Source of the DNA: DATARH01 sp035570495 | Lineage (GTDB): Bacteria; Pseudomonadota; Alphaproteobacteria; ATCC43930; CGMCC-115725 | Assembly: GCA_035570495.1 (NCBI GenBank) | Contig: DATMLO010000042.1 | Location: 1-23,466 of the forward strand | Direction of reading: 5' to 3' | Length of the DNA: 23,466 nt | Shown here: positions 14,280 through 21,339 of the stretch, piece by piece | Position numbering within the stretch: position 1 is the first letter of the stretch | Layout: every line of letters starts with the position of its first letter | Notes under the pieces: generated by a model | Seen by the model: only the letters and a program-made list of their open reading frames with translations | Databases searched by the model: none | What the model was told of the DNA's origin: nothing | Made by a program: the position numbers and the translations under genes

Positions 14280-15236
14280 TCACTGATCCGAAAGCAAGGG
14301 TTTGCCGAGCGGGGTGTCGGCGAAGAAGAAGTCCAGGGCGATGTGAAGCTGGGCGGTAACCCCGACACCGCTTCCCGTCGCGCGGTTTCCCGGCACCAAT
14401 GCTTCGACGGCCAGCTCCCAGCCGCCGCCGTTATAGCTCACCCCGGGCGCGACCAGCGCGGTCGTCCGCGCGCCATAGCTGCGGCCGACCGGGGAGGTGA
14501 ACAGCACCTCGGTCATCGGCGTCATTTGCCTGATGACTTCCGGCAGATCGAAGGCCTGCACCTTCGCCTGCAGATACGGGATCGAGTACTCGATGGTGAA
14601 ACCATTGCTGGAAATGTCGGGACGCGGCGCGGTGTCGGCAAACGCCACCGCATTGAAGGTCGTGATCGCAAGCGGCCGAAGATAGCCGATATCGAGGTCG
14701 CCCAGGCCTTTGGCGAAATAAACCTGCGGCGACGTCGCGCCGGAGGGCGACGAGCCAACGCGGCCCGCGCCGGTGCCGCCAGTCTCGCGGTCCAGGGCCA
14801 GCGACATGATGAACTCGTGATCGACGTTGTTCACCGCCTCGTACTTGATCGAGCCGTCCTGGTTTTGCCACCCGTACGCGGTCCCGCCGCCCGAGAGCTT
14901 ATTCCAGCTATAGGTTTCCTCGATAAAGACGCCCAAATTGTCGGTGATCGTCTTGCCGAGCACGACGTTGAAATTGCTCGAATTCGTCGGCGTGCCGGGG
15001 CCACCGTTGCGCAGCGGCTGCATGCTGTAATTGAGATACGTCTCATCGCCCGGCGCGAACTGCGGCAGGATCAAGGTCGCGGCGAAATTGCGATCGCCCG
15101 AGGCGGTATAAGCGAGGGCTGGCGCCGCCCATGTCGCGCAGGCGAGAAACAGCGCCAGGCAACGCAACACTGTAGCCCTACCAATCATCACCACCCCGCG
15201 AGCGCCGCTCGAAACTCTCTCACACGAGGGTGGCAC
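14280..15236 (-). CDS. Exported protein, probable outer-membrane beta-barrel, unknown function
   Basis: I do not recognise a named family. A signal peptide ends near APALA-YTA. The rest is rich in alternating and aromatic strands (FNVVLGKTITDNLGVFIEET, TAQLHIALDFFFADTPLG) and turn-forming Gly, Asn and Ser, with no internal membrane helix, so an outer-membrane barrel or secreted beta-rich protein is likely. Two starts are possible. GTG 15236 has a perfect AGGAGG seven bases upstream and gives 318 residues with an unusually long N-terminal region. ATG 15188 gives 302 residues with a standard signal peptide but only a GGGG site. It is the first gene of the FecR-cyclase set. A sensor or porin role for the operon is inferred. 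Confidence 0.75.
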   Translation of the reverse strand: MPPSCERVSSGARGVVMIGRATVLRCLALFLACATWAAPALAYTASGDRNFAATLILPQFAPGDETYLNYSMQPLRNGGPGTPTNSSNFNVVLGKTITDNLGVFIEETYSWNKLSGGGTAYGWQNQDGSIKYEAVNNVDHEFIMSLALDRETGGTGAGRVGSSPSGATSPQVYFAKGLGDLDIGYLRPLAITTFNAVAFADTAPRPDISSNGFTIEYSIPYLQAKVQAFDLPEVIRQMTPMTEVLFTSPVGRSYGARTTALVAPGVSYNGGGWELAVEALVPGNRATGSGVGVTAQLHIALDFFFADTPLGKPLLSDQ

Positions 15237-15289
15237 CGGAAACCCTCCTAGCGCGAAAAGTTGCCGGAGCTATTCGCGGTGCGCGGTCG

Positions 15290-16204
15290 CTACTCCGCAG
15301 CGACCTTGCCGACGGTCTTGCCGGTAGCGATGTCGTATTCGTCGATCATCAGCTGGCACAGCGTGCCGGGGGTGAAGCGGTAGTGGCCGACGGCGCCGTC
15401 GATCTCGCCGACCGGGGTGATCTCGGCCGCGGAGCCGGTGAGGAACATCTCGGTCGCCTTGTGCATCTCTTCGGGCATGATCGCGCGCTCGACGACCTTG
15501 ACCCCGCGCTTGCGGGCGAGGCCGATCACGGTCTGCCGGGTAATGCCGTTGAGGAAGCAGTCGGGGGTCGGCGTGTGCAATTCGCCATTGAAGTTGAGGA
15601 ACAGGTTCGCCCCGGTCCCCTCGGCGAGCTGGCCGCGCCAGTCGAGCATCAGCGCATCGTCGTAGCCGGCGGCGTTCGCCTCGTGCTTTGCCAGCGTACA
15701 GATCATGTAGAGGCCGGACGCCTTCGAGTGCACGGGCGCGCTGCTCGGCGGCGGTCGCGTCCATTTCGACTGCACCATGCGGATACCCTTGGCTCGCGCC
15801 TCGGGGGCGAAGTAGGAGGGCCAGGCCCAGGTCGCAATCGAGACGTGGATCTTCGACAGCTCGGCCGACACGCCCATCTGCTCGGCGCCGCGCCACGCGA
15901 TCGGTCGGACATAGCCGTCGACGGTGTTGTTCGCCTTGATCAGCTCCATCGTCGCCTTGGCGAGGTCGTCCATGCTGTACGGGACTTCGAAGCCGAGGAT
16001 CTTGGCCGAATTGATCAGCCGCGCATTGTGATCTTCGAGGTGGAACGGCTTGCCGTTATAGACGCGCTCGCCTTCGAACACACAACTTGCGTAGTGTAAG
16101 CCGTGGGTCAGTACATGCAGCTTGGCATCACGCCACGGGACAAGGCGGCCGTCATACCAGATGAAGCCGTCGCGATCGTCGAAGGGGAGCAGGTCACCAG
16201 CCAT
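15290..16204 (-). CDS. ilvE: Branched-chain amino acid aminotransferase
   Basis: This is a fold-type IV PLP aminotransferase of 304 residues. It makes leucine, isoleucine and valine from their 2-oxo acids with glutamate. Landmarks are THGLHYASCVFEGERVY (33-49), the cofactor lysine K161 in VHSKASGLYM, DWRGQLAEGTGANLF (188-202), PGITRQT-like NGITRQTV (219-226) and TGSAAEITPVGEIDG (256-270). ATG 16204 is chosen over ATG 16210 because GGAGG lies eight bases before the former and only two before the latter. A consensus-like promoter lies upstream, overlapping the operator-like repeat at the start of the divergent MarR gene. The next gene on this strand begins about 50-100 bases downstream. Confidence 0.95.
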   Translation of the reverse strand: MAGDLLPFDDRDGFIWYDGRLVPWRDAKLHVLTHGLHYASCVFEGERVYNGKPFHLEDHNARLINSAKILGFEVPYSMDDLAKATMELIKANNTVDGYVRPIAWRGAEQMGVSAELSKIHVSIATWAWPSYFAPEARAKGIRMVQSKWTRPPPSSAPVHSKASGLYMICTLAKHEANAAGYDDALMLDWRGQLAEGTGANLFLNFNGELHTPTPDCFLNGITRQTVIGLARKRGVKVVERAIMPEEMHKATEMFLTGSAAEITPVGEIDGAVGHYRFTPGTLCQLMIDEYDIATGKTVGKVAAE

Positions 16205-16261
16205 GGACATTTCCTCCCGAGCCGGGGATTTTGCGAAACTTTATAACGCAGCGAACGCCGA

Positions 16262-16290
16262 TTTCTACCGATCCTTGCGAAATATGTCAA
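16262..16290 (-). promoter_or_regulatory. Sigma-70 promoter of ilvE
   Basis: On the minus strand, a perfect -35 TTGACA (16285-16290) and -10 TAGAAA (16262-16267) are separated by exactly 17 bases. The predicted start near 16255 leaves a leader of about 50 bases to ATG 16204. The -35 lies inside the left arm of the inverted repeat at 16283-16303, so a regulator bound there should block polymerase. Confidence 0.6.
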
Positions 16291-16303
16291 TATGACTGAC
16301 ATA
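16283..16303. promoter_or_regulatory. Inverted repeat at the petP start, likely MarR-type operator
   Basis: TATGTCA (16283-16289) and TGACATA (16297-16303) form perfect seven-base arms seven bases apart. The repeat covers the petP-like start codon (16292-16294) and the ilvE -35 box. MarR proteins commonly autoregulate through such sites; binding by this MarR protein is inferred. Confidence 0.5.
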
Positions 16304-16795
16304 AAATCTCTCGAAGCGGGTGAGGCCCGCCACCTTACCGATGAGGAAGTGCGGCAGGGAATCGAGCTACTGTTCTTCGCCTATCGCGACTTTACGGCCG
16401 AGCCCGACGCGATCCTGACGCAATACGGGTTTGGCCGCGCGCATCACCGGGTCGTCCATTTTGTCGGCCGGCGGCCGCAGATGACGGTGGGCGACCTCCT
16501 GACCATCCTCAAAATCACCAAGCAGAGCCTCAACCGAGTCCTCGGACAGCTAGTGCGGCAGGGTTTCATCGTCCAGCACCGCGGCGTGCAGGATCGCCGG
16601 CAGCGGCTCCTGGAGCTGACCGAAAAGGGCCGCGATCTCGAACGCCAGCTCTCGGCGCCGCAGCGGGCGCGCGTCGCCGGCGCCTATCGCCGGGCCGGAG
16701 CCGGGGCAGTCGACGGCTTCCGGAAGGTGCTGCTCGGCATCATCGCCAGCCCCGACGACCGACGTCGCTTCGATCGGGGTAGACCGAAGCGGTAG
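16292..16795 (+). CDS. petP: MarR-family transcriptional regulator, PetP-like
   Basis: This 167-residue protein has a winged helix-turn-helix: MTVGDLLTILKITKQSLNRVLGQLVRQ spans about 64-90 and the wing HRGVQDRRQRLLELTEKG about 96-113. Its place directly before an OmpR-type regulator and an EnvZ-like kinase, and next to ilvE, matches the petP-petR arrangement. PetP and PetR are known as a pair from Rhodobacter capsulatus, where they are needed for expression of the cytochrome bc1 genes; no bc1 genes are present here. The name is by context and similarity, so treat it as probable. No Shine-Dalgarno is visible before ATG 16292, and the start codon lies inside an operator-like repeat. Confidence 0.82.
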   Translation: MTDIKSLEAGEARHLTDEEVRQGIELLFFAYRDFTAEPDAILTQYGFGRAHHRVVHFVGRRPQMTVGDLLTILKITKQSLNRVLGQLVRQGFIVQHRGVQDRRQRLLELTEKGRDLERQLSAPQRARVAGAYRRAGAGAVDGFRKVLLGIIASPDDRRRFDRGRPKR

Positions 16796-16822
16796 GCGGC
16801 CATTTCGCGTATGATGGCGGCG

Positions 16823-17524
16823 ATGAGCGACGCCGAACCCCATTTGCTCGTGGTCGACGACGATGCGCGGCTGCGCGATCTGTTGCGCCGCTACTTGACG
16901 GATAGCGGGTTTCGGGTGACCGGCGCGTCGAACGCCGCGGAAGCGCGCGCCCAGCTCGCGAGCTTCGCGTTTGATCTGGTGGTGCTCGACGTGATGATGC
17001 CCGGCGAAAGCGGTCTCGACTTGACCCGGGCGCTGCGCACGGAAAACGCGGGATCGAGCGCCGTGCCGGTACTGCTGCTGACCGCGATGGCCGAGCCCAG
17101 CGACCGCGTCAACGGGCTCGAGCAGGGCGCCGACGATTTCCTCGCAAAACCGTTCGAGCCGCGCGAGCTGGTGCTGCGCATCCGCAACATCCTGCAGCGC
17201 CGGCCCACCTCGGAGGAACCCACGCCGCCGACCGATATCCGTTTTGGCGCATTCCGCTTCGACCCGGCGCGTGCCGAGCTGCTGCGCGGCGATGAACTGG
17301 TGCGCCTCACCGCCGCGGAAATAGCGCTGCTGTCGAGCCTCGCCCAACACGCGCCACAGGCCGTGTCCCGCGAGGAACTGTCGCAGTCGGCACAGTTCAG
17401 CGGAAACGTCCGCAATGTCGATGTGCAGATGACCCGGCTGCGCCGAAAGGTCGAGCGCGACCCACGCAATCCGCGCTACTTGCAGACCGTGCGCGGCACC
17501 GGCTATGCGTTGCGGCCGGACTGA
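16823..17524 (+). CDS. petR: OmpR-type response regulator, PetR-like
   Basis: From ATG 16823 the protein has 233 residues. The receiver domain (about 5-125) has Asp12 and Asp13, the phospho-acceptor Asp56 in VVLDVMMPGESG, Thr87 in LLLTAMAE, and Lys109 in FLAKPFEPRELVLRI. The winged-helix effector domain (about 138-230) contains LTAAEIALLSSLAQH, VSREELS, NVRNVDVQMTRLRRK and QTVRGTGYAL. ATGs at 16811 and 16814 are alternative starts, and no strong ribosome site separates them. It follows the MarR gene by under 30 bases and precedes the kinase by 15, so all three are probably one operon. The partner kinase is almost certainly the next gene. Confidence 0.9.
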   Translation: MSDAEPHLLVVDDDARLRDLLRRYLTDSGFRVTGASNAAEARAQLASFAFDLVVLDVMMPGESGLDLTRALRTENAGSSAVPVLLLTAMAEPSDRVNGLEQGADDFLAKPFEPRELVLRIRNILQRRPTSEEPTPPTDIRFGAFRFDPARAELLRGDELVRLTAAEIALLSSLAQHAPQAVSREELSQSAQFSGNVRNVDVQMTRLRRKVERDPRNPRYLQTVRGTGYALRPD

Positions 17525-17539
17525 GCCGGGCGTGCCACG

Positions 17540-18910
17540 ATGAGCGACCTGCCGAGCGTGCTGTCGGACCGGCCCGAAGACCTCACGGTCCGCCAGCGAA
17601 AATGGATAAAGCGGGTGCTGCCGAGGACGATGTTCGGCCGCTCGCTGCTGCTTATCATCATGCCGCTTGTTCTGGTCCAGCTCATCTCGGCGTGGGTTTT
17701 CTATGCGCGGCATTGGGAGACGGTTGCGCACCGTTTTTCGTCGGATGTCGCGTCGGAGATCGTGATGCTCGGCGAGAGCATCACGATGACCGCCGGCGAC
17801 CGCCAAATCACCCGGTTGATGGAAGACGCGCAGTCGCAAACCGAAGTCGCCTTCGCCTTCGAACGCGACGGCAAACTGCCACCGCCGATTGCCGCCGGCG
17901 GCAGCGAGACCGAGGACCACCTGCGCCAAGCGATGAGCGAGCGCGCCCGCTCGCCCTATCGGGTCGACGGGATCAGCGACCCCAACAATCTTCAGGTGCT
18001 GCTACAGCTTCCCGAGGGCGTGCTGCACGCAACGATGTCGTATAAGCGGCTTAACACCTCGACGACCTACATCTTCATCCTGTGGATGATCGGCTCATCG
18101 GTGGTTTTCTTTGTGGTTGCCGCAATCTTCCTGCGGAACCAGGTCAAGTCGCTGCGCCGCCTGGCCGCCGCCGCCGACAACTTTGGCAAGGGCCGGATGA
18201 TCGCCTACTCCAAGGTCGAGGGCGCGCTCGAAGTGCGTCAAGCGGCGGTGGCGTTCTTCCAGATGCGCGACCGCATCCAGCGGCAGATCCACCAGCGCAC
18301 CGAGATGCTGGCCGGTGTCTCGCACGACCTGCGCACCCCGCTCACCCGCATGAAGCTCGCGCTGGAGCTGATGCGCGAAGGCAACCCGACGGTCGCCGAA
18401 CTCAAATCGGATGTCGCCGAAATGGAGCATCTGGTGCAGGTCTATCTCGATTTCGCGCGCGGCGAGGGCACCGAGACCCCGATCGAGACCGACATCGCGG
18501 CGCTATTGCAAGACATCGCCGTGTCGGCGGCGCGCGAGGGGACATCGCTGTCGCTCGACGAAGCGGAAGAGCTGGTCGTGCCGGTCCGCCCGAATGCACT
18601 GCGCCGCTGTCTCGGCAATTTGATCGCCAACGGCGCGCGCTACGGCACGCATGTCTGGTTGACCAGCCGGCTCGCGACAGGCGGGGTCGACATCCTCGTC
18701 GATGACGACGGGCCGGGCATTCCACCCGACGAGCGCGACCACGTGTTTCAGCCGTTTATCCGGCTCGACAGCTCGCGCAACCAGACAACCGGCGGCATCG
18801 GGCTCGGGCTGACGATCGCGCGCGATGTGGCGCGCAGCCATGGCGGCGACGTGCGGCTAGAAACCTCGCCGCATGGCGGGTTGCGTGCCCGGGTTCATCT
18901 GCCGAAATAG
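17540..18910 (+). CDS. EnvZ-like membrane sensor histidine kinase
   Basis: This 456-residue protein has membrane helices at about 35-56 and 176-198 flanking a periplasmic sensor of about 120 residues, a HAMP linker (about 199-250), a HisKA dimer with His262 (GVSHDLRTPLTRMKLALELM) and a HATPase domain: N-box LGNLIANGARYG (359-369), G1 DDDGPGIP (388-395) and G2 GGIGLGLTIA (418-427). It should autophosphorylate on His262 and pass phosphate to the adjacent PetR-like regulator. The architecture and the ERARSPYRV stretch resemble EnvZ, but the stimulus cannot be read. It ends seven bases from the end of the convergent csaA gene. Confidence 0.93.
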   Translation: MSDLPSVLSDRPEDLTVRQRKWIKRVLPRTMFGRSLLLIIMPLVLVQLISAWVFYARHWETVAHRFSSDVASEIVMLGESITMTAGDRQITRLMEDAQSQTEVAFAFERDGKLPPPIAAGGSETEDHLRQAMSERARSPYRVDGISDPNNLQVLLQLPEGVLHATMSYKRLNTSTTYIFILWMIGSSVVFFVVAAIFLRNQVKSLRRLAAAADNFGKGRMIAYSKVEGALEVRQAAVAFFQMRDRIQRQIHQRTEMLAGVSHDLRTPLTRMKLALELMREGNPTVAELKSDVAEMEHLVQVYLDFARGEGTETPIETDIAALLQDIAVSAAREGTSLSLDEAEELVVPVRPNALRRCLGNLIANGARYGTHVWLTSRLATGGVDILVDDDGPGIPPDERDHVFQPFIRLDSSRNQTTGGIGLGLTIARDVARSHGGDVRLETSPHGGLRARVHLPK

Positions 18911-18917
18911 GAAAGGC

Positions 18918-19253
18918 TCAGAACAGCCTGCCGCCGTTGGCGACGGGCTTGTCAGGCGCGACGAGGACAACCGCTCCCGACGCGTCTGGGAAGCCGAGCA
19001 CCAGCACCTCGGACATAAAGGGGCCGATCTGGCGCGGCGCAAAATTGACCACCGCCGCGACCTGTCGTCCGATCAGCGCTTCGAGCGCGTAGTTGGCCGG
19101 AAGCTGAGCCGACGAGCGCTTCGCGCCGATCTCCGGACCGAAATCGATCGTCAGCTTATAGGCCGGCTTACGCGCCTCGGGAAACGGGTCGGCGGCGATG
19201 ACCGTGCCGACCCGGATATCGACCTCGGCAAAGGTCTCATATGTGATGGTCAT
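18918..19253 (-). CDS. csaA: CsaA-type tRNA-binding (chaperone-related) protein
   Basis: This 111-residue protein consists of a single OB-fold tRNA-binding domain of the EMAP II/Arc1p type: VDIRVGTVIAADPFPEARKP, then KLTIDFGPEIGAKRSSAQLP, VAAVVNFAPRQIGPFMSEVLVLGF, and LVAPDKPVANGGRLF at the end. Length and sequence match CsaA, described in Bacillus subtilis as a secretion-related chaperone and structurally a tRNA-binding dimer. The ATG at 19253 gives the family length; an in-frame extension upstream to 19283 would run into the terminator. The gene lies just after that terminator, so it needs its own promoter or readthrough. Confidence 0.93.
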   Translation of the reverse strand: MTITYETFAEVDIRVGTVIAADPFPEARKPAYKLTIDFGPEIGAKRSSAQLPANYALEALIGRQVAAVVNFAPRQIGPFMSEVLVLGFPDASGAVVLVAPDKPVANGGRLF

Positions 19254-19286
19254 GCGCCGATCATACCGCCGAGGCCAGCGCATGAG

Positions 19287-19317
19287 AAAAGGCCGCTCCA
19301 GCTGGAGCGGCCTTTTT
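19287..19317. terminator. Strong bidirectional intrinsic terminator
   Basis: A perfect GC-rich stem (arms 19291-19300 and 19303-19312, GGCCGCTCCA and TGGAGCGGCC) is flanked by AAAA on the left and TTTTT on the right. The minus-strand reading ends in TTTTC, so it can stop transcripts from either side. It lies 17 bases downstream of the phasin stop and should mainly end the phasin transcript. Confidence 0.9.
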
Positions 19318-19333
19318 ATGGGAGCGACAGTGG

Positions 19334-19765
19334 CTAGGCGGCCGACTTGCAGGTAAAGGCCTTCATCTCGTCGAGGCCTTCGGTAGCGCGCTTCTGCAGC
19401 AGCTCGGTCGTCTCGACGCCGGTCTTGGCGGCCAACGCGGCGACCTCGCGGCCGTGCGTCAGGCCCTTATCGATCATCTTCTTGGTGAACTCGGTGTGCT
19501 TGGCGATGCGGTCTTCGGTCGATGTCGGCTGCGTCATCTCACGCGCATGCGTCGAGAAATCCTCAAGCGCTTGCTGAGTCATCTCGATCTGACGCTTCGC
19601 GAACGCGTGAACGCCCTCGACGGCGAGCTGATTGGCCTGGCTCAGGGCCTCGAGGTTGCGGCGCTGCGCGGCCCAGACCGCCTCGACGTCAAACGGGCGA
19701 AAGCGAAAATCCGCGAACATCTTGGTGACGTCGAAATCAAAAAACGGGATGCGGGCATCGGACAT
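19334..19765 (-). CDS. Phasin family protein (PHA granule-associated)
   Basis: This 143-residue, almost entirely helical protein contains FDVEAVWAAQRRNLEALSQA, then VHAFAKRQIEMTQQALED, and later KHTEFTKKMIDKGLTHGREV and TTELLQKRATEGLDEM. This is the pattern of the alphaproteobacterial phasin_2 family, which coats polyhydroxyalkanoate granules. ATG 19765 (MSDARIPFFDFDV) is chosen because longer in-frame starts run through the promoter. The Shine-Dalgarno is weak (GGA eight bases upstream). A consensus-like promoter with two TGCACTGCA operators lies upstream and a strong terminator downstream, so it looks like a single-gene regulated unit. No PHA synthase gene is in the window. Confidence 0.88.
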   Translation of the reverse strand: MSDARIPFFDFDVTKMFADFRFRPFDVEAVWAAQRRNLEALSQANQLAVEGVHAFAKRQIEMTQQALEDFSTHAREMTQPTSTEDRIAKHTEFTKKMIDKGLTHGREVAALAAKTGVETTELLQKRATEGLDEMKAFTCKSAA

Positions 19766-19796
19766 GGATGGGTTCCATTTCAAGGAGAATGGCGTT

Positions 19797-19811
19797 TTGT
19801 GCACTGCACAA
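19797..19811. promoter_or_regulatory. Phasin operator 1 (PhaR-like palindrome) over the transcript start
   Basis: TTGTGCACTGCACAA is a perfect 15-base palindrome around a central C. The predicted phasin transcript start (about 19810) falls inside it, an ideal position for a repressor. Its TGCACTGCA core resembles TGC-rich sites bound by PhaR, which leaves DNA when PHA granules form. PhaR itself is not in the window. Confidence 0.6.
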
Positions 19812-19816
19812 TCGGC

Positions 19817-19845
19817 TATATGGAACCCGGCACGATCGTAGTCAA
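19817..19845 (-). promoter_or_regulatory. Sigma-70 promoter of the phasin gene
   Basis: On the minus strand, -35 TTGACT (19840-19845) and -10 CATATA (19817-19822) are separated by exactly 17 bases. The predicted start near 19810 leaves a leader of about 45 bases. Confidence 0.6.
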
Positions 19846-19856
19846 GGCTTATTATT

Positions 19857-19867
19857 TTGCACTGCAA
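19857..19867. promoter_or_regulatory. Phasin operator 2, upstream of the -35
   Basis: TTGCACTGCAA is a perfect 11-base palindrome sharing the nine-base core TGCACTGCA with operator 1. The two centres are 58 bases apart and flank the promoter on both sides. It lies between the TetR stop (19881) and the -35 box. Confidence 0.55.
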
Positions 19868-19880
19868 CAAAATACTTTCG

Positions 19881-20501
19881 TTAGGCGTCGGCTTCTACCG
19901 CATTCCGCGAGGTGGAATGTAGCGGAACCAGCCAGCGCTCAATGCCGCGCAATCGCCGGTCGAGCGTCGCCATGGTCGGCGCCAGGTCTGGCGACTCGTC
20001 ACGCGACCAGGTGTGCGCCGCAGCAAGATAGGCAGCGGCCGTGAGCTTGACGGCGACAACTCCGGCGATCCCGTGCGACGCGATTCCGGCCGCGTCGAGC
20101 ATCAGCCGCATCGAGCACAATCCCGCGCCAGCGAGTGCCGCGGCGGTCAGCGGATCGGTCGGCAGGTCGCGGCGCAACGCGACGGTAAACGCGCGATGCG
20201 GCGCCAGTGCGTCGAATCGCCGCATCAGGAGATCGAAAAGTCGGTCGCGCAGCTTTTCTCCGACCTCCATGTCGAGCGGCGCGGCCAGTACGGCCTCATC
20301 GACCCGTCGCAGGAACCCGCAGAGCACGGCGGTGCGCGACGGAAACAGACGGTAGACCTGGAGGATAGGTAGCCCGGCTTCGTCGGCGATCCCGGCGAGC
20401 GACACCCGGCGCCAGCCCTGCGCCTCGACCAGCGCCGCCATCGCATCGATGATGCGGTCCGGATTGGCGGTTTCGGCTCGCCGCCCCCGACTTTGCGCCA
20501 T
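19881..20501 (-). CDS. TetR-family transcriptional regulator
   Basis: This 206-residue protein has an N-terminal TetR helix-turn-helix at about 33-60 (VSLAGIADEAGLPILQVYRLFPSRTAVL). An all-helical ligand or dimer domain follows (DRLFDLLMRRFDALAPHRAF, and a SPDLAPTMATLDRRL tail). The C-terminal half is typical of a family common in alphaproteobacteria, but I cannot name a ligand. ATG 20501 lies 10 bases after the proC stop, so it is probably read from the ybjN-proC transcript. It could act on the phasin promoter just downstream, but the palindromes there look more like PhaR sites. Confidence 0.88.
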   Translation of the reverse strand: MAQSRGRRAETANPDRIIDAMAALVEAQGWRRVSLAGIADEAGLPILQVYRLFPSRTAVLCGFLRRVDEAVLAAPLDMEVGEKLRDRLFDLLMRRFDALAPHRAFTVALRRDLPTDPLTAAALAGAGLCSMRLMLDAAGIASHGIAGVVAVKLTAAAYLAAAHTWSRDESPDLAPTMATLDRRLRGIERWLVPLHSTSRNAVEADA

Positions 20502-20511
20502 CGCCCGTAGC

Positions 20512-21321
20512 CTAGCGCGCCAGCTCGCGCGAACGCCGCGTCGCGGCAGCGATCGCGCGATCCATCAGCTCGGCGAGGCCTTGCTCGCCCATCAAAACGT
20601 CGAGCGCGGCACGGGTCGTGCCGCCCGGGCTTGTCACATTCTCGCGCAGCTTCGCCGGTGCTTCTTTCGAGACCCGCGCCAGCTCGCCGGAACCGGCCAC
20701 TGTCGCCAGCGCCAGCCGCATCGCGAGTTCCGGTGGCAAGCCGGAATTTACCCCAGCCGCGGCGAGCGTCTCAATCAGCAGAAAGACGTAGGCCGGGCCG
20801 CTTCCCGACACGGCGGTCACCGCGTCGAGCAACCCCTCATCCTCGACCCAGGTGCTCTCGCCGATGGCCGCGAGCAGCGCATCACAGAGCTGCCGCTGCT
20901 CGCCGGTGACACGCGGATTGGCGCAGGCGACGCTGATCGCGCGGCCGATCGCCGCCGGCGTGTTGGGCATCACGCGCACGATCGCCGCATCACCAAGGTG
21001 CCCGGCCAGACCGGCGATCGTCGTGCCCGCGGCGATCGACATGAACACCGTTCCAGGGCGCGCGAAGCGGCGGTAATCCGGCACGATATCGTTGATGCCC
21101 TGCGGCTTGACGGCAAACACCACCGCGTCGGGGGTCAGATCGCCAGCAAGCTCGGCGGCGGATTGATGCGACGAGACCCGTGACGCCGCGGCCAGCGCCT
21201 CGGGCGCGTGGGCCGGCTCGACGACGACAAAGCGCGATGCCGCGCCGCTCGCCAGCCAGCCGCGCAGCATGGCCGAGCCCATCTGGCCACAGCCGACGAG
21301 GACAACCGTACCGGCGCTCAT
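20512..21321 (-). CDS. proC: Pyrroline-5-carboxylate reductase
   Basis: ProC makes L-proline from pyrroline-5-carboxylate with NAD(P)H. The 269-residue length is normal. Motifs are the dinucleotide loop VGCGQMGSAM (9-18), AVKPQ (70-74), VMPNTPAAIG (117-126), VSGSGPAYVF (171-180) and ENVTSPGGTTRAAL (227-240), the last two forming the family active-site signature. GGAG lies eight bases before ATG 21321. The gene follows the YbjN-domain gene by 18 bases and precedes TetR by 10, so the three probably form one operon. The ybjN-proC pairing is familiar in alphaproteobacteria. Confidence 0.96.
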   Translation of the reverse strand: MSAGTVVLVGCGQMGSAMLRGWLASGAASRFVVVEPAHAPEALAAASRVSSHQSAAELAGDLTPDAVVFAVKPQGINDIVPDYRRFARPGTVFMSIAAGTTIAGLAGHLGDAAIVRVMPNTPAAIGRAISVACANPRVTGEQRQLCDALLAAIGESTWVEDEGLLDAVTAVSGSGPAYVFLLIETLAAAGVNSGLPPELAMRLALATVAGSGELARVSKEAPAKLRENVTSPGGTTRAALDVLMGEQGLAELMDRAIAAATRRSRELAR

Positions 21322-21339
21322 TGGGGATGCTCCGACGGA

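Noticed and set aside
14037..16099. Long plus-strand open frames opposite the beta-barrel, FecR and ilvE genes
   Set aside because: The minus-strand genes have signal peptides, ribosome sites and catalytic motifs; the plus-strand frames have none.
16550..17929. Open frame of 459 codons antisense to the MarR, PetR-like and kinase genes
   Set aside because: It crosses three real genes on the other strand, has mirror-frame composition and no recognisable motif.
19881..20501. TetR protein as a COQ9 homologue
   Set aside because: The C-terminal half has some helical resemblance, but the intact N-terminal helix-turn-helix argues for a DNA-binding regulator.
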